NCBI RefSeq assembly: GCF_001908725.1
Contig: NZ_CP018725.1
Location: 1,426,001-1,490,000 of the forward strand
From: Xanthomonas vesicatoria ATCC 35937
GTDB taxonomy: Bacteria > Pseudomonadota > Gammaproteobacteria > Xanthomonadales > Xanthomonadaceae
Direction: 5' to 3'
DNA length: 64,000 nucleotides
Part shown: positions 1 to 8,856 of the stretch, piece by piece
Layout of the letters: each line of letters starts with the position of its first letter
Position numbering within the stretch: the stretch's first letter is position 1
The notes under the pieces: generated by a model
The model's database searches: none
What the model saw: only the letters and a program-made list of their open reading frames with translations
Told to the model about the DNA's origin: nothing
Made by a program: the position numbers and the translations under genes

Positions 1-196
1 ACGTCCAGCGGGTTGATGGATACGCATGAGCAAGCACCAATGGCTGTAGTGCGGCGATGGTGCGCCCGTCTTTCCCGGCAATCTGTAGTGCCACGAAAGC
101 GCTGTTCTCGAAACGAACCATCGAGCCGGACCCAGCACGGCCAGTCAGTGAGGAGATAGACGATGCCATCGTGGGCTGGATCACGCAAAAGGCCAT
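1..196 (-). CDS. Unidentified open frame running off the left edge
   Basis: An open frame starts at an ATG at 196-194 and stays open to base 1, giving about 65 residues with an ordinary composition (it includes MVRFENSAFVALQIAGKDG). A second minus-strand frame, about 270 down to 130, is also free of stops and looks protein-like, so this may be one older gene broken by a frameshift near 130-150. I recognise no family. The assignment as coding is weak because the frame is short and cut by the window edge. Confidence 0.2.
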   Translation of the reverse strand, partial: MAFCVIQPTMASSISSLTGRAGSGSMVRFENSAFVALQIAGKDGRTIAALQPLVLAHAYPSTRWT

Positions 197-879
197 CGTG
201 CAACACGTGATTCAGACCGCACACATCGTGCGACAACGCCCATACCCATGCCAATGCAGGGTTACCCATGCTAGCTAGCAAGGCGTCCGCAACAGGAGTC
301 CCGATCAGTGACACGTCACCGAATCTATCGCCATCTATGATCGAGTCCGATTGTCAGATGTGGCTGGACGTACCACTGCCAGCAGCGCGATGGCTTCTCA
401 CTGCCAAACATCAAGCGCGACACACCCACCCAAACGCCGTTCGAAGCTATCCGAAGGCTCAAAGCCTTCATCGGTTCGACGCTGTGCAGAGCGGAGACTG
501 AGTTGAGGCAGTCACACCATTGCGCGCCTCCTCGCCCTCCCTTACATGGGTTCGCATCGCGATGCAACATGCGTCGCTGGCCGCAGCCGGAGCTCGATTA
601 TGCTTCAGGAGTGGCTAAAAACGTGGCGAGCGGACGTCAGGTGAACGCTGACGGCGCGGAGCAGCCGCGATGTGCGCGTGGTAAACACGGATTTCTAGCA
701 TAAACCGCGCCCGCATGAGAGCAGGGCAGTCGTTTTTGTTAGCTGCTCTAAGTTGGAAGCTGGTGACTGGATAACACGCATTGCACGTCGCCCCTGGCCA
801 CAGACCACGCACAGCGGATGGCCACGCGCGACGTTTGTTGAACCAGTCTCGTCAACGCATCAACTGCAGGTCTCTGTCC
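197..879. other. 683-base stretch without a supported gene
   Basis: Only short frames are open here on both strands and none has a recognisable motif together with a ribosome binding site. I looked for a plant-inducible-promoter (PIP) box of the TTCGC-N15-TTCGC type ahead of the kinase-like effector remnant and found none. The stretch is most simply degraded accessory DNA. Confidence 0.4.
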
Positions 880-2033
880 ATGAAAAAAATCCCGGACACG
901 CTCTCTGCTTCTACATCTTCCATGTACTCGGAAATAGAGCAGGACAAAGCCACAATTGATCGGACACCCGAGTATCACCAGCTCACCCATCCGGTCCCGG
1001 ATCATGCGCTTAACCTTCTGGAAAAAAGATCAAGCAGAATCGGCGAGACCTCCCGCGCAGGTAAGAACTTGAGCGTAAAGCCTTCATCCACGCTAGAGCA
1101 TTTGCGCACATCCATGCATCGCTCGCGGTCCAGCGACGCCCTCTCAGCGGAACCAGGCTCAGAACTCTACCGCACGCCGAGGGGCAGCCCGCGTCTCCGA
1201 CGCTGGCCTCGCTGCTGGATCAGCCCACACCGCGATCGCACTCTTCAGAGCAAGCGGCATCCAATGCCTTCGACAATTTGCAAATGGAAAGAGAGCGAGT
1301 ACGAGACACGCGTTACTTTCGTCAGGAGGTTGCGCTCAGTCCTCGGATGCTCAGATCAATCACCTACAAATCCCAGCGCCCGGAACTGATCAAGAGACTG
1401 GAGGCGTTGAAACCTGGTGCGATGGAAATCGAGGATGGCTTCCTGCCAGTGCAGTTGGAAGCGGTTTACGAAGGCGAACCTTTATCCTTGCACGACATGA
1501 AGCCGATTGGCAGTGGTAAGGCCGGATCGGCCTATGTCGTCCGGCTGGCCAACGAGTTTGAGCGTGCTGGTGAGAAGTGCGGGCGGGACTTCGTCTTCAA
1601 AGCGATGTTATGCACGGATCCCGATAACATGATGCCCGGCCGCTTGAAACACTTGCTTGTCCAGGGCACCGACCTTCCGAAGGAGCTGGTCTCGTTGGAA
1701 AAGGCCAGTATCTATAAGGAATACGAGATGGCCGCCTCTTTGGATGCGGGCTCTTGCGTGATACGCGCGTACGGTCTAGTACAGATGAACGATGTGTTCG
1801 GAATACTCCTAGAAAAGATTGAGGGCATCACTGTCCGCGACCTCATCGTTCATGCAAGCGCGGCATTGAAGCAAAGCAAGATCACTGCGTCGGAATATCT
1901 CGACTTGGCGCGGCAACTCATGGCCGATGTCCTGATCGCCGTCTCCTGTTGTGAAGACGCCAACGCCAAGGGATTCGTGGTGCTGGCCAAGCGCGGGGTA
2001 GTCGAGCGCACGCATGCCTGGACTGAACACTGA
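880..2033 (+). pseudogene. Kinase-like type III effector, frameshifted and truncated (XopAU-like?)
   Basis: The N-terminus starts at ATG 880 (MKKIPDTLSASTSS), a Ser/Thr-rich leader typical of type III secreted proteins. That frame stays protein-like to about 1170-1190. The natural sequence then continues in another frame (TLASLLDQPTPRSHSSEQAA from about 1200), so there is at least one frameshift. The second frame carries a protein-kinase N-lobe: a glycine-loop motif GSGKAGSAYVV near 1512, a candidate ATP-binding lysine in FVFKAM near 1596, and a hinge-like segment GILLEKIEG near 1800. It stops at 2033 before any HRD catalytic loop or DFG motif, and the neighbouring frames do not supply one. 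A catalytically active kinase is therefore not encoded. XopAU is the Xanthomonas effector kinase it most resembles in general plan, but that identity is a guess. Confidence 0.55.
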
Positions 2034-2188
2034 TAGCGGCTAGCAAAACGTAGAGCGCGCGCATCCGATGGAAACCCCCCGCACCGCGCGCTCATCCCAC
2101 CGCCAGGCAACTGCCGCAACGGCAGCGGCCGACGCGGCCTTCAGACAGCGCCGCCCCCGCCGATATCAGAGACTCCGGTGTCGCTGCA

Positions 2189-2216
2189 CCGTCCGTACCA
2201 TCGTGGTATCGGACGG
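2189..2216 (+). other. Strong hairpin upstream of a small gene
   Basis: The arm CCGTCCGTACCA (2189-2200), a TCG loop, and TGGTA-T-CGGACGG (2204-2216) form a 12-bp stem with a single bulged T. No T-run follows, so a simple intrinsic terminator is not obvious. It lies about 95 bases ahead of the small gene at 2310 and 156 bases after the broken effector. Confidence 0.45.
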
Positions 2217-2309
2217 CACAGATTCCAGGCAAGATCACCGGCTAACACCGTTACGCAGGCGCGTTGGTTGCTACGTAGACGGCCTGATTGCAGGTTCCAG
2301 GAGCGTTGC

Positions 2310-2519
2310 ATGTCGTCGTCCACTGTTGTTGCCGTTGCCCAAGAGTCCATCTCCGTTGCCCCGGAGCACACCCAGCACGCGTTCGCGGAGCAGATCCACA
2401 GCAAGCCCATGGGCAGCACCGAAGCGGCGCACATGATGGCCTTCCTGTGCCAGACCCAGTCGGCCAAGAAGCCGCAGACGTTGTTGCCGCCACAAGTGCG
2501 CGACGACAACGCCGTCTGA
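2310..2519 (+). CDS. Small protein of unknown function, 69 aa
   Basis: This small frame encodes 69 residues beginning MSSSTVVAVAQESISVAPEH and ending VRDDNAV. The ATG at 2310 is preceded by a clear Shine-Dalgarno AGGAG at 2299-2303 with six bases of spacing, which is the main reason for calling it a gene and for this start. It has no signal peptide, membrane segment or recognisable domain, and contains one cysteine and several His/Gln residues. It sits between the broken effector and the fucosidase remnant, which lies on the opposite strand. I do not recognise a function. It could be the relic of a longer gene, but the intact start signal argues for a genuine small gene. Confidence 0.5.
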   Translation: MSSSTVVAVAQESISVAPEHTQHAFAEQIHSKPMGSTEAAHMMAFLCQTQSAKKPQTLLPPQVRDDNAV

Positions 2520-2544
2520 GCACGGCGAGCAACTCCAGCACTAC

Positions 2545-2885
2545 AAGATGCGCGCCGGCAGGCGCACTCCAGACCGTGTCGCGGTCGCCGTCCACCGCGG
2601 CGCCGAAACCTTGGGCGTTCTTGAGATTGCCGGCCGCCAGATTCTGTCGGCGCCGTAGTTCGCCTTGATCGCCTGGCCAGGTTCCTGCAGCCGTAAAACG
2701 TCGGCATCGGCCAGCAAGCCGCGTTTGTCCGGCGCAATACCCAGCATCAGCTGGCCGCCCGGACCCACGCTGTTTTCCCAGATCTCCAACAGCTGATCCA
2801 CGCTTTTGAGCGCCTGATCGCTGTTGGGATGCCAGAACCACTGCAGCGCCAGCCAGCGCACCGGTGAGAGCGGGTGCGATGACAT
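2545..2885 (-). pseudogene. Alpha-L-fucosidase (GH29) remnant
   Basis: The minus strand encodes a segment typical of the end of the GH29 catalytic domain: FWHPNSDQALKSVDQLLEIW, then a GQLMLGIAPDKRGLL motif and DADVLRLQE. Intact family members read through with similar words (KS-D-LL-I-Y, L-LN--PD-RGL). After QAIKANYGAD the homology moves to another frame (NLAAGNLKNAQGF, then DGDRDTVWSAP), which resembles the discoidin-like C-terminal part of these enzymes. The gene is thus frameshifted and lacks its start, most of the catalytic domain and its end. The complete enzyme would remove fucose from glycans. Its position beside a sialidase and near a glycosylasparaginase fits a decayed N-glycan degradation locus. 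Confidence 0.6.
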
Positions 2886-2996
2886 CGCCGATCCTCGCAG
2901 CGGTCGGCGACCACGGCCGCTTGGGGGTTACCAGGGCATGGTCTTTGATAGATGATCGACAGGTCTGTTTAAAAATCCGCACAGGACTGGACAACG

Positions 2997-4142
2997 ATGC
3001 ATTCACCGCGCCTGCTGATCGGTCTTGTTGCCGGCCTCATCGCCTTGTCGGCCCAGGCGCAGGCACCCGCGTCGCCGCCTTCGCCGATCGTGCTCAGCGA
3101 GTTCATCGCCGACCCCTCACCCACCCCGCAGGCACACGCCTCCACGTTGTTGGAGACCCGCAACGGTCGCCTGTTGGCGGCCTGGTTCGGGGGTGCGCAC
3201 GAAGGTGCAGCCGACGTCGGCATCTGGCTGACCGAGCGTGATGCACAGCGCTGGCGGCCACCGCGTCGCATCGCCGACGGTACGCGCGCCACCACGGATG
3301 GAGCGACCGTACCGGCCTGGAACCCGGTGCTGTTTCAGTCGGCCACCGGTTCGGTGCAGCTGTATTACAAGCTTGGCCCCAACCCGCGGCAATGGTGGGG
3401 GCTGCGCATAACTTCAGCCGACGATGGTGCGCACTGGTCCGTACCGCGGCGGTTGCCCGACGGCATTCTCGGGCCGATCAAGAACAAACCCGTGCAATTG
3501 CCCGACGGGCGCATCCTGGCACCAAGCAGCAGCGAAGATCGCGGTTGGCGCGCGCATCTGGAATGGAGCGACGACGACGGTGAGCATTGGCAGCGCGGCA
3601 TGCCACTCAACGACCCCAGCGTGATCGGTGCGATCCAGCCCAGTCTGCTGCTGCACGGCGATGGTCGCCTGCAGGCGTTGGGCCGCAGCCAGCAGAACAA
3701 ACTCTTCAGCACCTTCTCGTACGATGGTGGCCTGCATTGGCAACCGATGCAGCTGATCGATGTGGAAAATCCCAACTCCGGCACCGATGCGGTGATGCTG
3801 CGCGACGGTCGTGCGTTACTGGTCTACAACCCCGCCATTGCCGGCAAGGATTGGTGGGACGGCCGCGGCACCCTGGCCGTTGCGCTCTCCAACGATGGCG
3901 TGCACTGGCAACGCGTGCTGACGCTGGAAGACAGCGCCGATGATGAATTTTCGTATCCGGCCGTGATCCAGACCCGCGATGGCTTGGTGCATGTCAGCTA
4001 CACCTGGAAGCGCCGACGGATCAAGCATGTGGTGCTCGATCCCACGCGGTTCGGCAAGTGCAGTCCCTGCCAGGCGCCCGCTCCCGCAGCGCTATCTGAG
4101 CGCTGCACAACGGCATGCGGCCACGTCGCTGATCCTTCGTGA
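2997..4142 (+). CDS. Secreted sialidase-like (BNR-repeat) glycosidase
   Basis: This is a 381-residue protein with a signal peptide (MHSPRLLIGLVAGLIALSAQAQA), so it should be exported to the periplasm or beyond. It carries repeated bacterial-neuraminidase (Asp-box-like) motifs such as SADDGAHWS, SDDDGEHWQ, SYDGGLHWQ and SNDGVHWQ, which mark a six-bladed propeller of the sialidase superfamily. The motif LLETRNGRLLAAWFGG near the start is typical of the exo-sialidase-like family found in glycan-utilisation loci. The likely role is removal of a terminal sugar from host glycans, but the substrate cannot be read from sequence. The normal fold seems to end around VVLDPTRF (near 4050). The last 30 or so residues (KCSPCQAPAPAA onward) look like read-through into former intergenic DNA. 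The start is ATG 2997, with AGGA about ten bases upstream. Confidence 0.8.
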   Translation: MHSPRLLIGLVAGLIALSAQAQAPASPPSPIVLSEFIADPSPTPQAHASTLLETRNGRLLAAWFGGAHEGAADVGIWLTERDAQRWRPPRRIADGTRATTDGATVPAWNPVLFQSATGSVQLYYKLGPNPRQWWGLRITSADDGAHWSVPRRLPDGILGPIKNKPVQLPDGRILAPSSSEDRGWRAHLEWSDDDGEHWQRGMPLNDPSVIGAIQPSLLLHGDGRLQALGRSQQNKLFSTFSYDGGLHWQPMQLIDVENPNSGTDAVMLRDGRALLVYNPAIAGKDWWDGRGTLAVALSNDGVHWQRVLTLEDSADDEFSYPAVIQTRDGLVHVSYTWKRRRIKHVVLDPTRFGKCSPCQAPAPAALSERCTTACGHVADPS

Positions 4143-4155
4143 TGATGACGATGGC

Positions 4156-4174
4156 TTCGCCCCGCGGGATTCGC
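4156..4174 (+). promoter_or_regulatory. PIP-box-like direct repeat ahead of xopL
   Basis: Two TTCGC half-sites (4156-4160 and 4170-4174) are separated by nine bases, about 57 bases before the xopL start. HrpX-regulated genes normally have TTCGC-N15-TTCGC. The half-sites are perfect but the spacing is short, so this is only a candidate hrp regulon element, and no good -10 is evident at the expected distance. Confidence 0.25.
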
Positions 4175-4230
4175 TAATCGCGTTGCATGCCGATCATCGT
4201 CATTGCGCGACAGCCAAGACGAGGAATGCG

Positions 4231-6216
4231 ATGCGACGTGTCGATCAACCACGCCCGCCGGGCCCGCCTGTCGGACTGCGGGAGCAGACTGCGTCCAGTG
4301 CCGATGCGCCCGCGCGCACTGTCCCACCCGCACACCCCGCGCCCGAGCGCCCCACCGGCATGCTTAGCGGCCTAACCAGATATGTGCCTGGCGACCGTTC
4401 CGGGCGTCCGCCAGCAATGCCTGCCGCTGCCGAGACCTCTCGCCGGCCAACCCCATCCGCTCGCCCTCTTCCCTACGACGGCTCCGGCAGCGCTGCGCGA
4501 ACGAACCAAGCGACTGGACAGGCTTCGCGGATGCCGCAATTGCCACAGCTCAGCAACATAGAACGCTCGCGCTTCCACTCCGTCACCACCGATTCGCAAC
4601 TCTTGCGGCCGGTGCGGCCCCGCGTGCCGCCGAGCGTGGGCGCGTCACCATTACGGCGCTCCCCAGCGATTCGGCCTTACCGCGACGTGCTGTCGCAATG
4701 GCAACGACACTACAACGCAGACCGAAATCGCTGGCACAGCGCATGGCGCCAGGCCAATCGCAACAACCCGGAGGTCGAGACACGCACAAACCGGGCGCTG
4801 AAGGCGACCGCCGACATGCTGGAGGACGCAAGCCAAACGGGTCGGGTCGCGCTGGAACTGCGCTCGGTTCCCCTTCCGCAATTTCCCGACCAGGCATTCC
4901 GTCTATCTCATCTGCAGCACATGACGATCGATGCGGCGGGGTTGATGGAGCTTCCGGACGCCATGCAGCAATTTGCGGGCCTGGAAACACTGACGCTTGC
5001 GCACAATCCGCTTCGCTCGCTGCCTGCATCCATCGCAAGTCTCAGCCGATTACGCGAGCTCTCCATCCGCGCCTGCCCGGAACTGACGGAACTTCCCGAA
5101 GGCCTGGCAAGCACCGATGCATCCGGCGCGCACCAGGGCTTGGTCAACCTGCAGAGCCTACGGCTGGAACGGACCGGCATCAGATCGCTTCCGGCGTCCA
5201 TCGCCAACCTGCAAAATCTGAAAAGCCTAAAGATACGCAACTCGCCCCTGTCCGCCCTTGGCCCGGCCATCCATCAACTGCCAAAGTTGGAGGAGCTTGA
5301 TTTGCGGGGCTGCACCGCGCTGCGCGACTATCCGCCGATTTTCGGCGGCGGTGCGCCACTGAAGCGACTGATTCTGAAAGACTGCAGCAACCTGGCCACG
5401 CTGCCGCATGACATTCACCGCCTGAGGCAGCTGGAAGAACTCGATCTGCGAGGCTGCGTCAATCTCTCCAGACTTCCCCGGTTGATCGCCCAATTACCTG
5501 CCAACTGCATCATTCGGGTGCCTTCGCATTTGCAAGAGCAACTTGACCGGCATCGCACGGTTGCGCGCCCCGCCGCACCAGAGCGGACTGGCCCAACCGC
5601 CCCAGTTCCCTCTCCCCCTGTTCCCGGCAATCGAGCCAGGGCAATCTCTTCGACGGCCACCACCGAACCGCCTCGCACGGTTGCGCTCGAACGCATCGAA
5701 GACACCGCACAGACCATGCTGAGCACGGTCATTGATGAGGAAAGAAATCCCTTTCTGGAAGGTGCCCCATCCTACCTTCCAGAAAAGCGCCTGCCCGGCG
5801 CTCCCACCACCTTCGGCCAGATTCCGGCCTTGCAGAAGATGCTGGAAGAAAGCAGGGATCCCCATTTCCTGAGGCGGGTGAGCGACATGGCAGGCCCATC
5901 CCCTAGAGTCGAAGACCCGAGCGAGGAAGGCCTAAGCCGCCACTACACCAACGTCAGCAACTGGAAGGCGCAGAAGAGCGCGCACCTGGGCATCGTCGAT
6001 CATCTCGGGCAGTTCGTTTATCACGCAGGAAGCCAGTTCGACGCAGCGACGTTGGCCAAGGCGGTCCAGATGTGGAAGACCCGGGAGCTGATCGTCAACG
6101 CACACCCGCAAGACCGCGCGCGCTTTCCGGCTTTCACGCTGCACATTCCCGAGCAGGTCAGCGACGACGCTGAGGACGAACGGCAAGCAAGCCCGGAAGC
6201 TTCAGGCCCGCAGTAG
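4231..6216 (+). CDS. xopL: Type III effector XopL, leucine-rich-repeat E3 ubiquitin ligase
   Basis: This 661-residue protein matches the usual length of XopL (about 660). The start MRRVDQPRPPGPPVGL at 4231 has GAGG at 4221-4224. An in-frame extension upstream exists but overlaps the sialidase gene and has no such signal. Residues 1 to about 140 are Pro/Arg/Ala-rich and disordered, as in a secretion and translocation region. A helical segment follows, then about nine leucine-rich repeats (residues ~225-420; for example LEELDLRGC and LRSLPASIA). The C-terminal 200 residues (PTTFGQIPALQKMLEE, NVSNWKAQKSAHLG, WKTRELIVNA) correspond to the XL-box ligase fold. In characterised strains XopL is injected into plant cells, ubiquitinates host targets and suppresses immunity. 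The gene appears intact, next to a broken effector and glycan-degradation genes. Assignment is by domain plan and recollection of the family. Confidence 0.85.
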   Translation: MRRVDQPRPPGPPVGLREQTASSADAPARTVPPAHPAPERPTGMLSGLTRYVPGDRSGRPPAMPAAAETSRRPTPSARPLPYDGSGSAARTNQATGQASRMPQLPQLSNIERSRFHSVTTDSQLLRPVRPRVPPSVGASPLRRSPAIRPYRDVLSQWQRHYNADRNRWHSAWRQANRNNPEVETRTNRALKATADMLEDASQTGRVALELRSVPLPQFPDQAFRLSHLQHMTIDAAGLMELPDAMQQFAGLETLTLAHNPLRSLPASIASLSRLRELSIRACPELTELPEGLASTDASGAHQGLVNLQSLRLERTGIRSLPASIANLQNLKSLKIRNSPLSALGPAIHQLPKLEELDLRGCTALRDYPPIFGGGAPLKRLILKDCSNLATLPHDIHRLRQLEELDLRGCVNLSRLPRLIAQLPANCIIRVPSHLQEQLDRHRTVARPAAPERTGPTAPVPSPPVPGNRARAISSTATTEPPRTVALERIEDTAQTMLSTVIDEERNPFLEGAPSYLPEKRLPGAPTTFGQIPALQKMLEESRDPHFLRRVSDMAGPSPRVEDPSEEGLSRHYTNVSNWKAQKSAHLGIVDHLGQFVYHAGSQFDAATLAKAVQMWKTRELIVNAHPQDRARFPAFTLHIPEQVSDDAEDERQASPEASGPQ

Positions 6217-6317
6217 ATGGCGAACGCGACAGGCGGAGCAGCCCATCGAGCATCGCCCTCAGCGTGCTTGTGCAACGCAGACAGCGCCTTCCTGGCGAGC
6301 GGGGCGTTGCGCGCGTT

Positions 6318-7049
6318 TCACGCCTGCTGCAACGCGTCCACCATCCGTTGCACCCGCGCGGTATCGGTCCGCTGATAGTCTCCGCCCAGATCGTGGATAT
6401 ACGGGTGCGGCGACGGCACCTGGGCCGCGATCATGCCACGCGCCGAGGCATGGAATTCGTGCGCGCCGGTGTGCTGCCGCAGGGTGCGGATGTTGTGCTC
6501 GGAAAGCCCGGCACCGGGCATGATGCCGATGCGCCCAGCTGCCTGCCGCACCAATGCGGCGATGGTGTCGATTCCCTCCAGCGCACTCGCACGTGCACCC
6601 GAGGTCAGCACCCGCTCGCAACCCAGCGCGATCGCATCCTCCAGCACGCGCGACGGTTCGGCACTGACATCGATCGCACGATGGAACGTCACCCCCAACG
6701 GCCCTGCTGCCTGCATCAACACGCGCATCGTCGCCAGATCGACCTGCCCATGCCGGTCCAGCGCGCCAAGGACCACGCCATCGCATCCAAGCCGCACGCA
6801 CTGCTCCACATCGCAGCGCATCACCTCCACCTCTGAGGCGTCGAACACAAAGTCGCCCACGCGCGGGCGGATCAACACATACAACGGAATCTGCAACCGC
6901 TCGCGCACCACCGCCAGCGTGCCGTACGAGGGCGTCAACCCACCGCCGTCCAACCCGCCGCACAGCTCGACGCGCATCGCACCGCCGTCCTGCGCGGCCA
7001 GGGCCGAGCCCACCGAGTCGGCGGCAACTTCCAGACCCGGCGCGCTCAC
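6318..7049 (-). CDS. cutC: CutC family protein
   Basis: This 243-residue protein has the CutC TIM-barrel signature: MRVELCGGLDGGGLTPSYG, VLIRPRVGDFVF, GVVLGALDRHGQVD, VTFHRAIDVS, RVLTSGA and GIMPGAGL. CutC was named for copper homeostasis in E. coli, but that phenotype has been questioned and the biochemical role is unsettled. The GTG start at 7049 overlaps the stop of the upstream glycosylasparaginase gene by four bases (GTGA), so the two are translationally coupled. In other bacteria, CutC genes next to glycan-degrading enzymes hint at a carbohydrate-linked role. This is supported here only by position. Confidence 0.85.
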   Translation of the reverse strand: MSAPGLEVAADSVGSALAAQDGGAMRVELCGGLDGGGLTPSYGTLAVVRERLQIPLYVLIRPRVGDFVFDASEVEVMRCDVEQCVRLGCDGVVLGALDRHGQVDLATMRVLMQAAGPLGVTFHRAIDVSAEPSRVLEDAIALGCERVLTSGARASALEGIDTIAALVRQAAGRIGIMPGAGLSEHNIRTLRQHTGAHEFHASARGMIAAQVPSPHPYIHDLGGDYQRTDTARVQRMVDALQQA

Positions 7050-8110
7050 GCAGCGGGCTCGGTGGTGTAGTGGCTTTCGCCGGGCACCAGCAGGTCCTGC
7101 CGGGTCGCATCGCACACCGCGTAACTGAAGCCTTTCTGGATCGCAAACGCGCCCACCTCGCCACGCTTGTTCATGGCCAGAAACCCCACCTGCAACGTGC
7201 GCGTCAATTCCGGCTTGCGGTGGATCAGCCGCATCACCACCTCGCGGCAGGCGTCGGCCGGCGACTTGCCCTGGCGCATCATTTCCACCACCGCAAAACT
7301 GCCGACATTGCGGATCACTTCTTCGCCCACGCCGGTGGAGGTCGCGCCGCCCACTTCGTTATCCACGTACAGGCCGGCACCGATGATCGGGCTGTCGCCC
7401 ACCCGGCCGTGCATCTTCCACGCCATGCCACTGGTGGTGCAGGCACCGGACAGATTGCCGTGCGCATCCAGCGCCAACATGCCGATGGTGTCGTGATTGT
7501 CTTTGCCGCCGGGCAATTTGGCGTCGCGCCATGCGCGGTTTTCCACGTTGGCTTCGGGCGAATACTTGGAGGTCTTCAACCATTCCTTCCACGCCGCTTC
7601 CGAACTCGGCGTCAATAATCTGGTTTGCGGGAAACCCTGCTCCAGTGCGAACTGCCGCGCGCCATCGCCGACCAGCATCACGTGCGGAGTTTTCTCCATC
7701 ACTGCACGCGCCACCGAGATGGCGTGCACCACATCTTCCAGCGATGCCACTGCGCCGCAATTGCCCAGGTGATCCATGATGCAGGCATCCAGCGTCACCC
7801 GCCCGTCGCGATCCGGATACCCGCCCAGGCCAACGGTGGGATTGGTCGGGTCCGCTTCGGGCACACGCACGCCCGCTTCCACCGCGTCCAGCGCAATGCC
7901 GCCGGCACTCAGGACTTTCCATGCAGCCTGATTGGCGGCAATGCCGAAGTCCCAGGTGGAGATCACCCGAGCCTGGCCTTTGGGCAACGCCGCAGGACGT
8001 GCTGCCGACGTGCCCGCGACTGCAGCCTGCGCACGCGCGCCCCACCCGGCCAGGCCGGACGCGATGGCGCCCAGCGTGGCGCTCTTGAGGAAATGACGAC
8101 GTTGAATCAT
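7046..8110 (-). CDS. Glycosylasparaginase / isoaspartyl peptidase family, Tat-exported
   Basis: This is a 354-residue Ntn-hydrolase of the aspartylglucosaminidase family. The start at 8110 (MIQRRHFLKSATLGAIASG) gives a twin-arginine signal and has GGAG nine bases upstream. An ATG five codons earlier lacks a ribosome binding site. The precursor should self-cleave before Thr208 in the motif HDTIGMLALD, making that Thr the nucleophile. The motifs GLGGYPDRDGRVTLDAC, GRVGDSPIIGAGLYVD and STGVGEEVIRNVGSF are also characteristic. The expected reaction is cleavage of the GlcNAc-Asn bond that links N-glycans to protein, in the periplasm. It forms an operon with cutC and lies near sialidase and fucosidase sequences, which supports an N-glycan catabolic role. 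Confidence 0.85.
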   Translation of the reverse strand: MIQRRHFLKSATLGAIASGLAGWGARAQAAVAGTSAARPAALPKGQARVISTWDFGIAANQAAWKVLSAGGIALDAVEAGVRVPEADPTNPTVGLGGYPDRDGRVTLDACIMDHLGNCGAVASLEDVVHAISVARAVMEKTPHVMLVGDGARQFALEQGFPQTRLLTPSSEAAWKEWLKTSKYSPEANVENRAWRDAKLPGGKDNHDTIGMLALDAHGNLSGACTTSGMAWKMHGRVGDSPIIGAGLYVDNEVGGATSTGVGEEVIRNVGSFAVVEMMRQGKSPADACREVVMRLIHRKPELTRTLQVGFLAMNKRGEVGAFAIQKGFSYAVCDATRQDLLVPGESHYTTEPAA

Positions 8111-8856
8111 CCAGGCGAACTCCATGATGGAAACAGATGCCGCGCACTGCGCCGCAGCCTCCCATCATGCGACAGCGCTGGCCGCGGATAAACCGCATTC
8201 CCCCGCGCCGCGATGCGGATTGAGGCATAACACCCGCTGGCCCGGTGCGCGCAGGCGTGCGACCTCTCGCCCGGTTGCGGCTTCGGCCAGCGGCTGTTGC
8301 TACAGACACCCTGCACGGACTTCGATGCGATGCAGGCCAGTGGAGGCGGGCACGCGATGGCGGCGATGGCGGACCTGCGCACCCACTGCTGCACTGATGG
8401 CTTGTGCCAAGGCCTGCCTGGCAGTCCAGAGGTAAGGCCTCCGCGAGCTAACCCCAACACATCGACTCCACTGCGTGTAATCGCCAGCCGCGGTGATCAA
8501 GCGATCTGATCTGTCGACCACCCCCTACCCGTCGCCTCCCCCAAGACATCGGCCGCGAATGAAGGTGGATTGCAGGATTCCGACGCCGCGGTCTCGGGTT
8601 CTCCACGCACTTCAGCCATCAGCGCGGCTACGTCCGCCACGCGTCGCCCCGCCGGACCCGCACGCGCATCGGCATGGCCATGCCAAGCCACGCCCGCTGA
8701 CCACGATTGAGCGCCACGGCAGCGCTTGGAAAAAAAACTGCATCCGTTTAACCCCGTTTGCCGCGCTGGCCCGTTTCACCTACAGAGGCGCAGTGCACGG
8801 CGACCTCGGGCTGTCTGGTTGTCACCTACTTCGTCATCGCCACGCAAAGGATTCCC
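8111..8856. other. 746-base divergent intergenic region
   Basis: This region lies between the glycosylasparaginase gene (minus) and the von Willebrand A gene (plus). Several short frames are open but none combines a good start, normal codon use and a recognisable motif. A segment around 8300-8400 is open on the minus strand (TGLHRIEVRAGCL) without any identifiable family. I see no convincing terminator or tRNA. Confidence 0.4.

Noticed and set aside
600..880. PIP box ahead of the kinase-like effector remnant
   Set aside because: No pair of TTCGB half-sites at 15-base spacing could be found.
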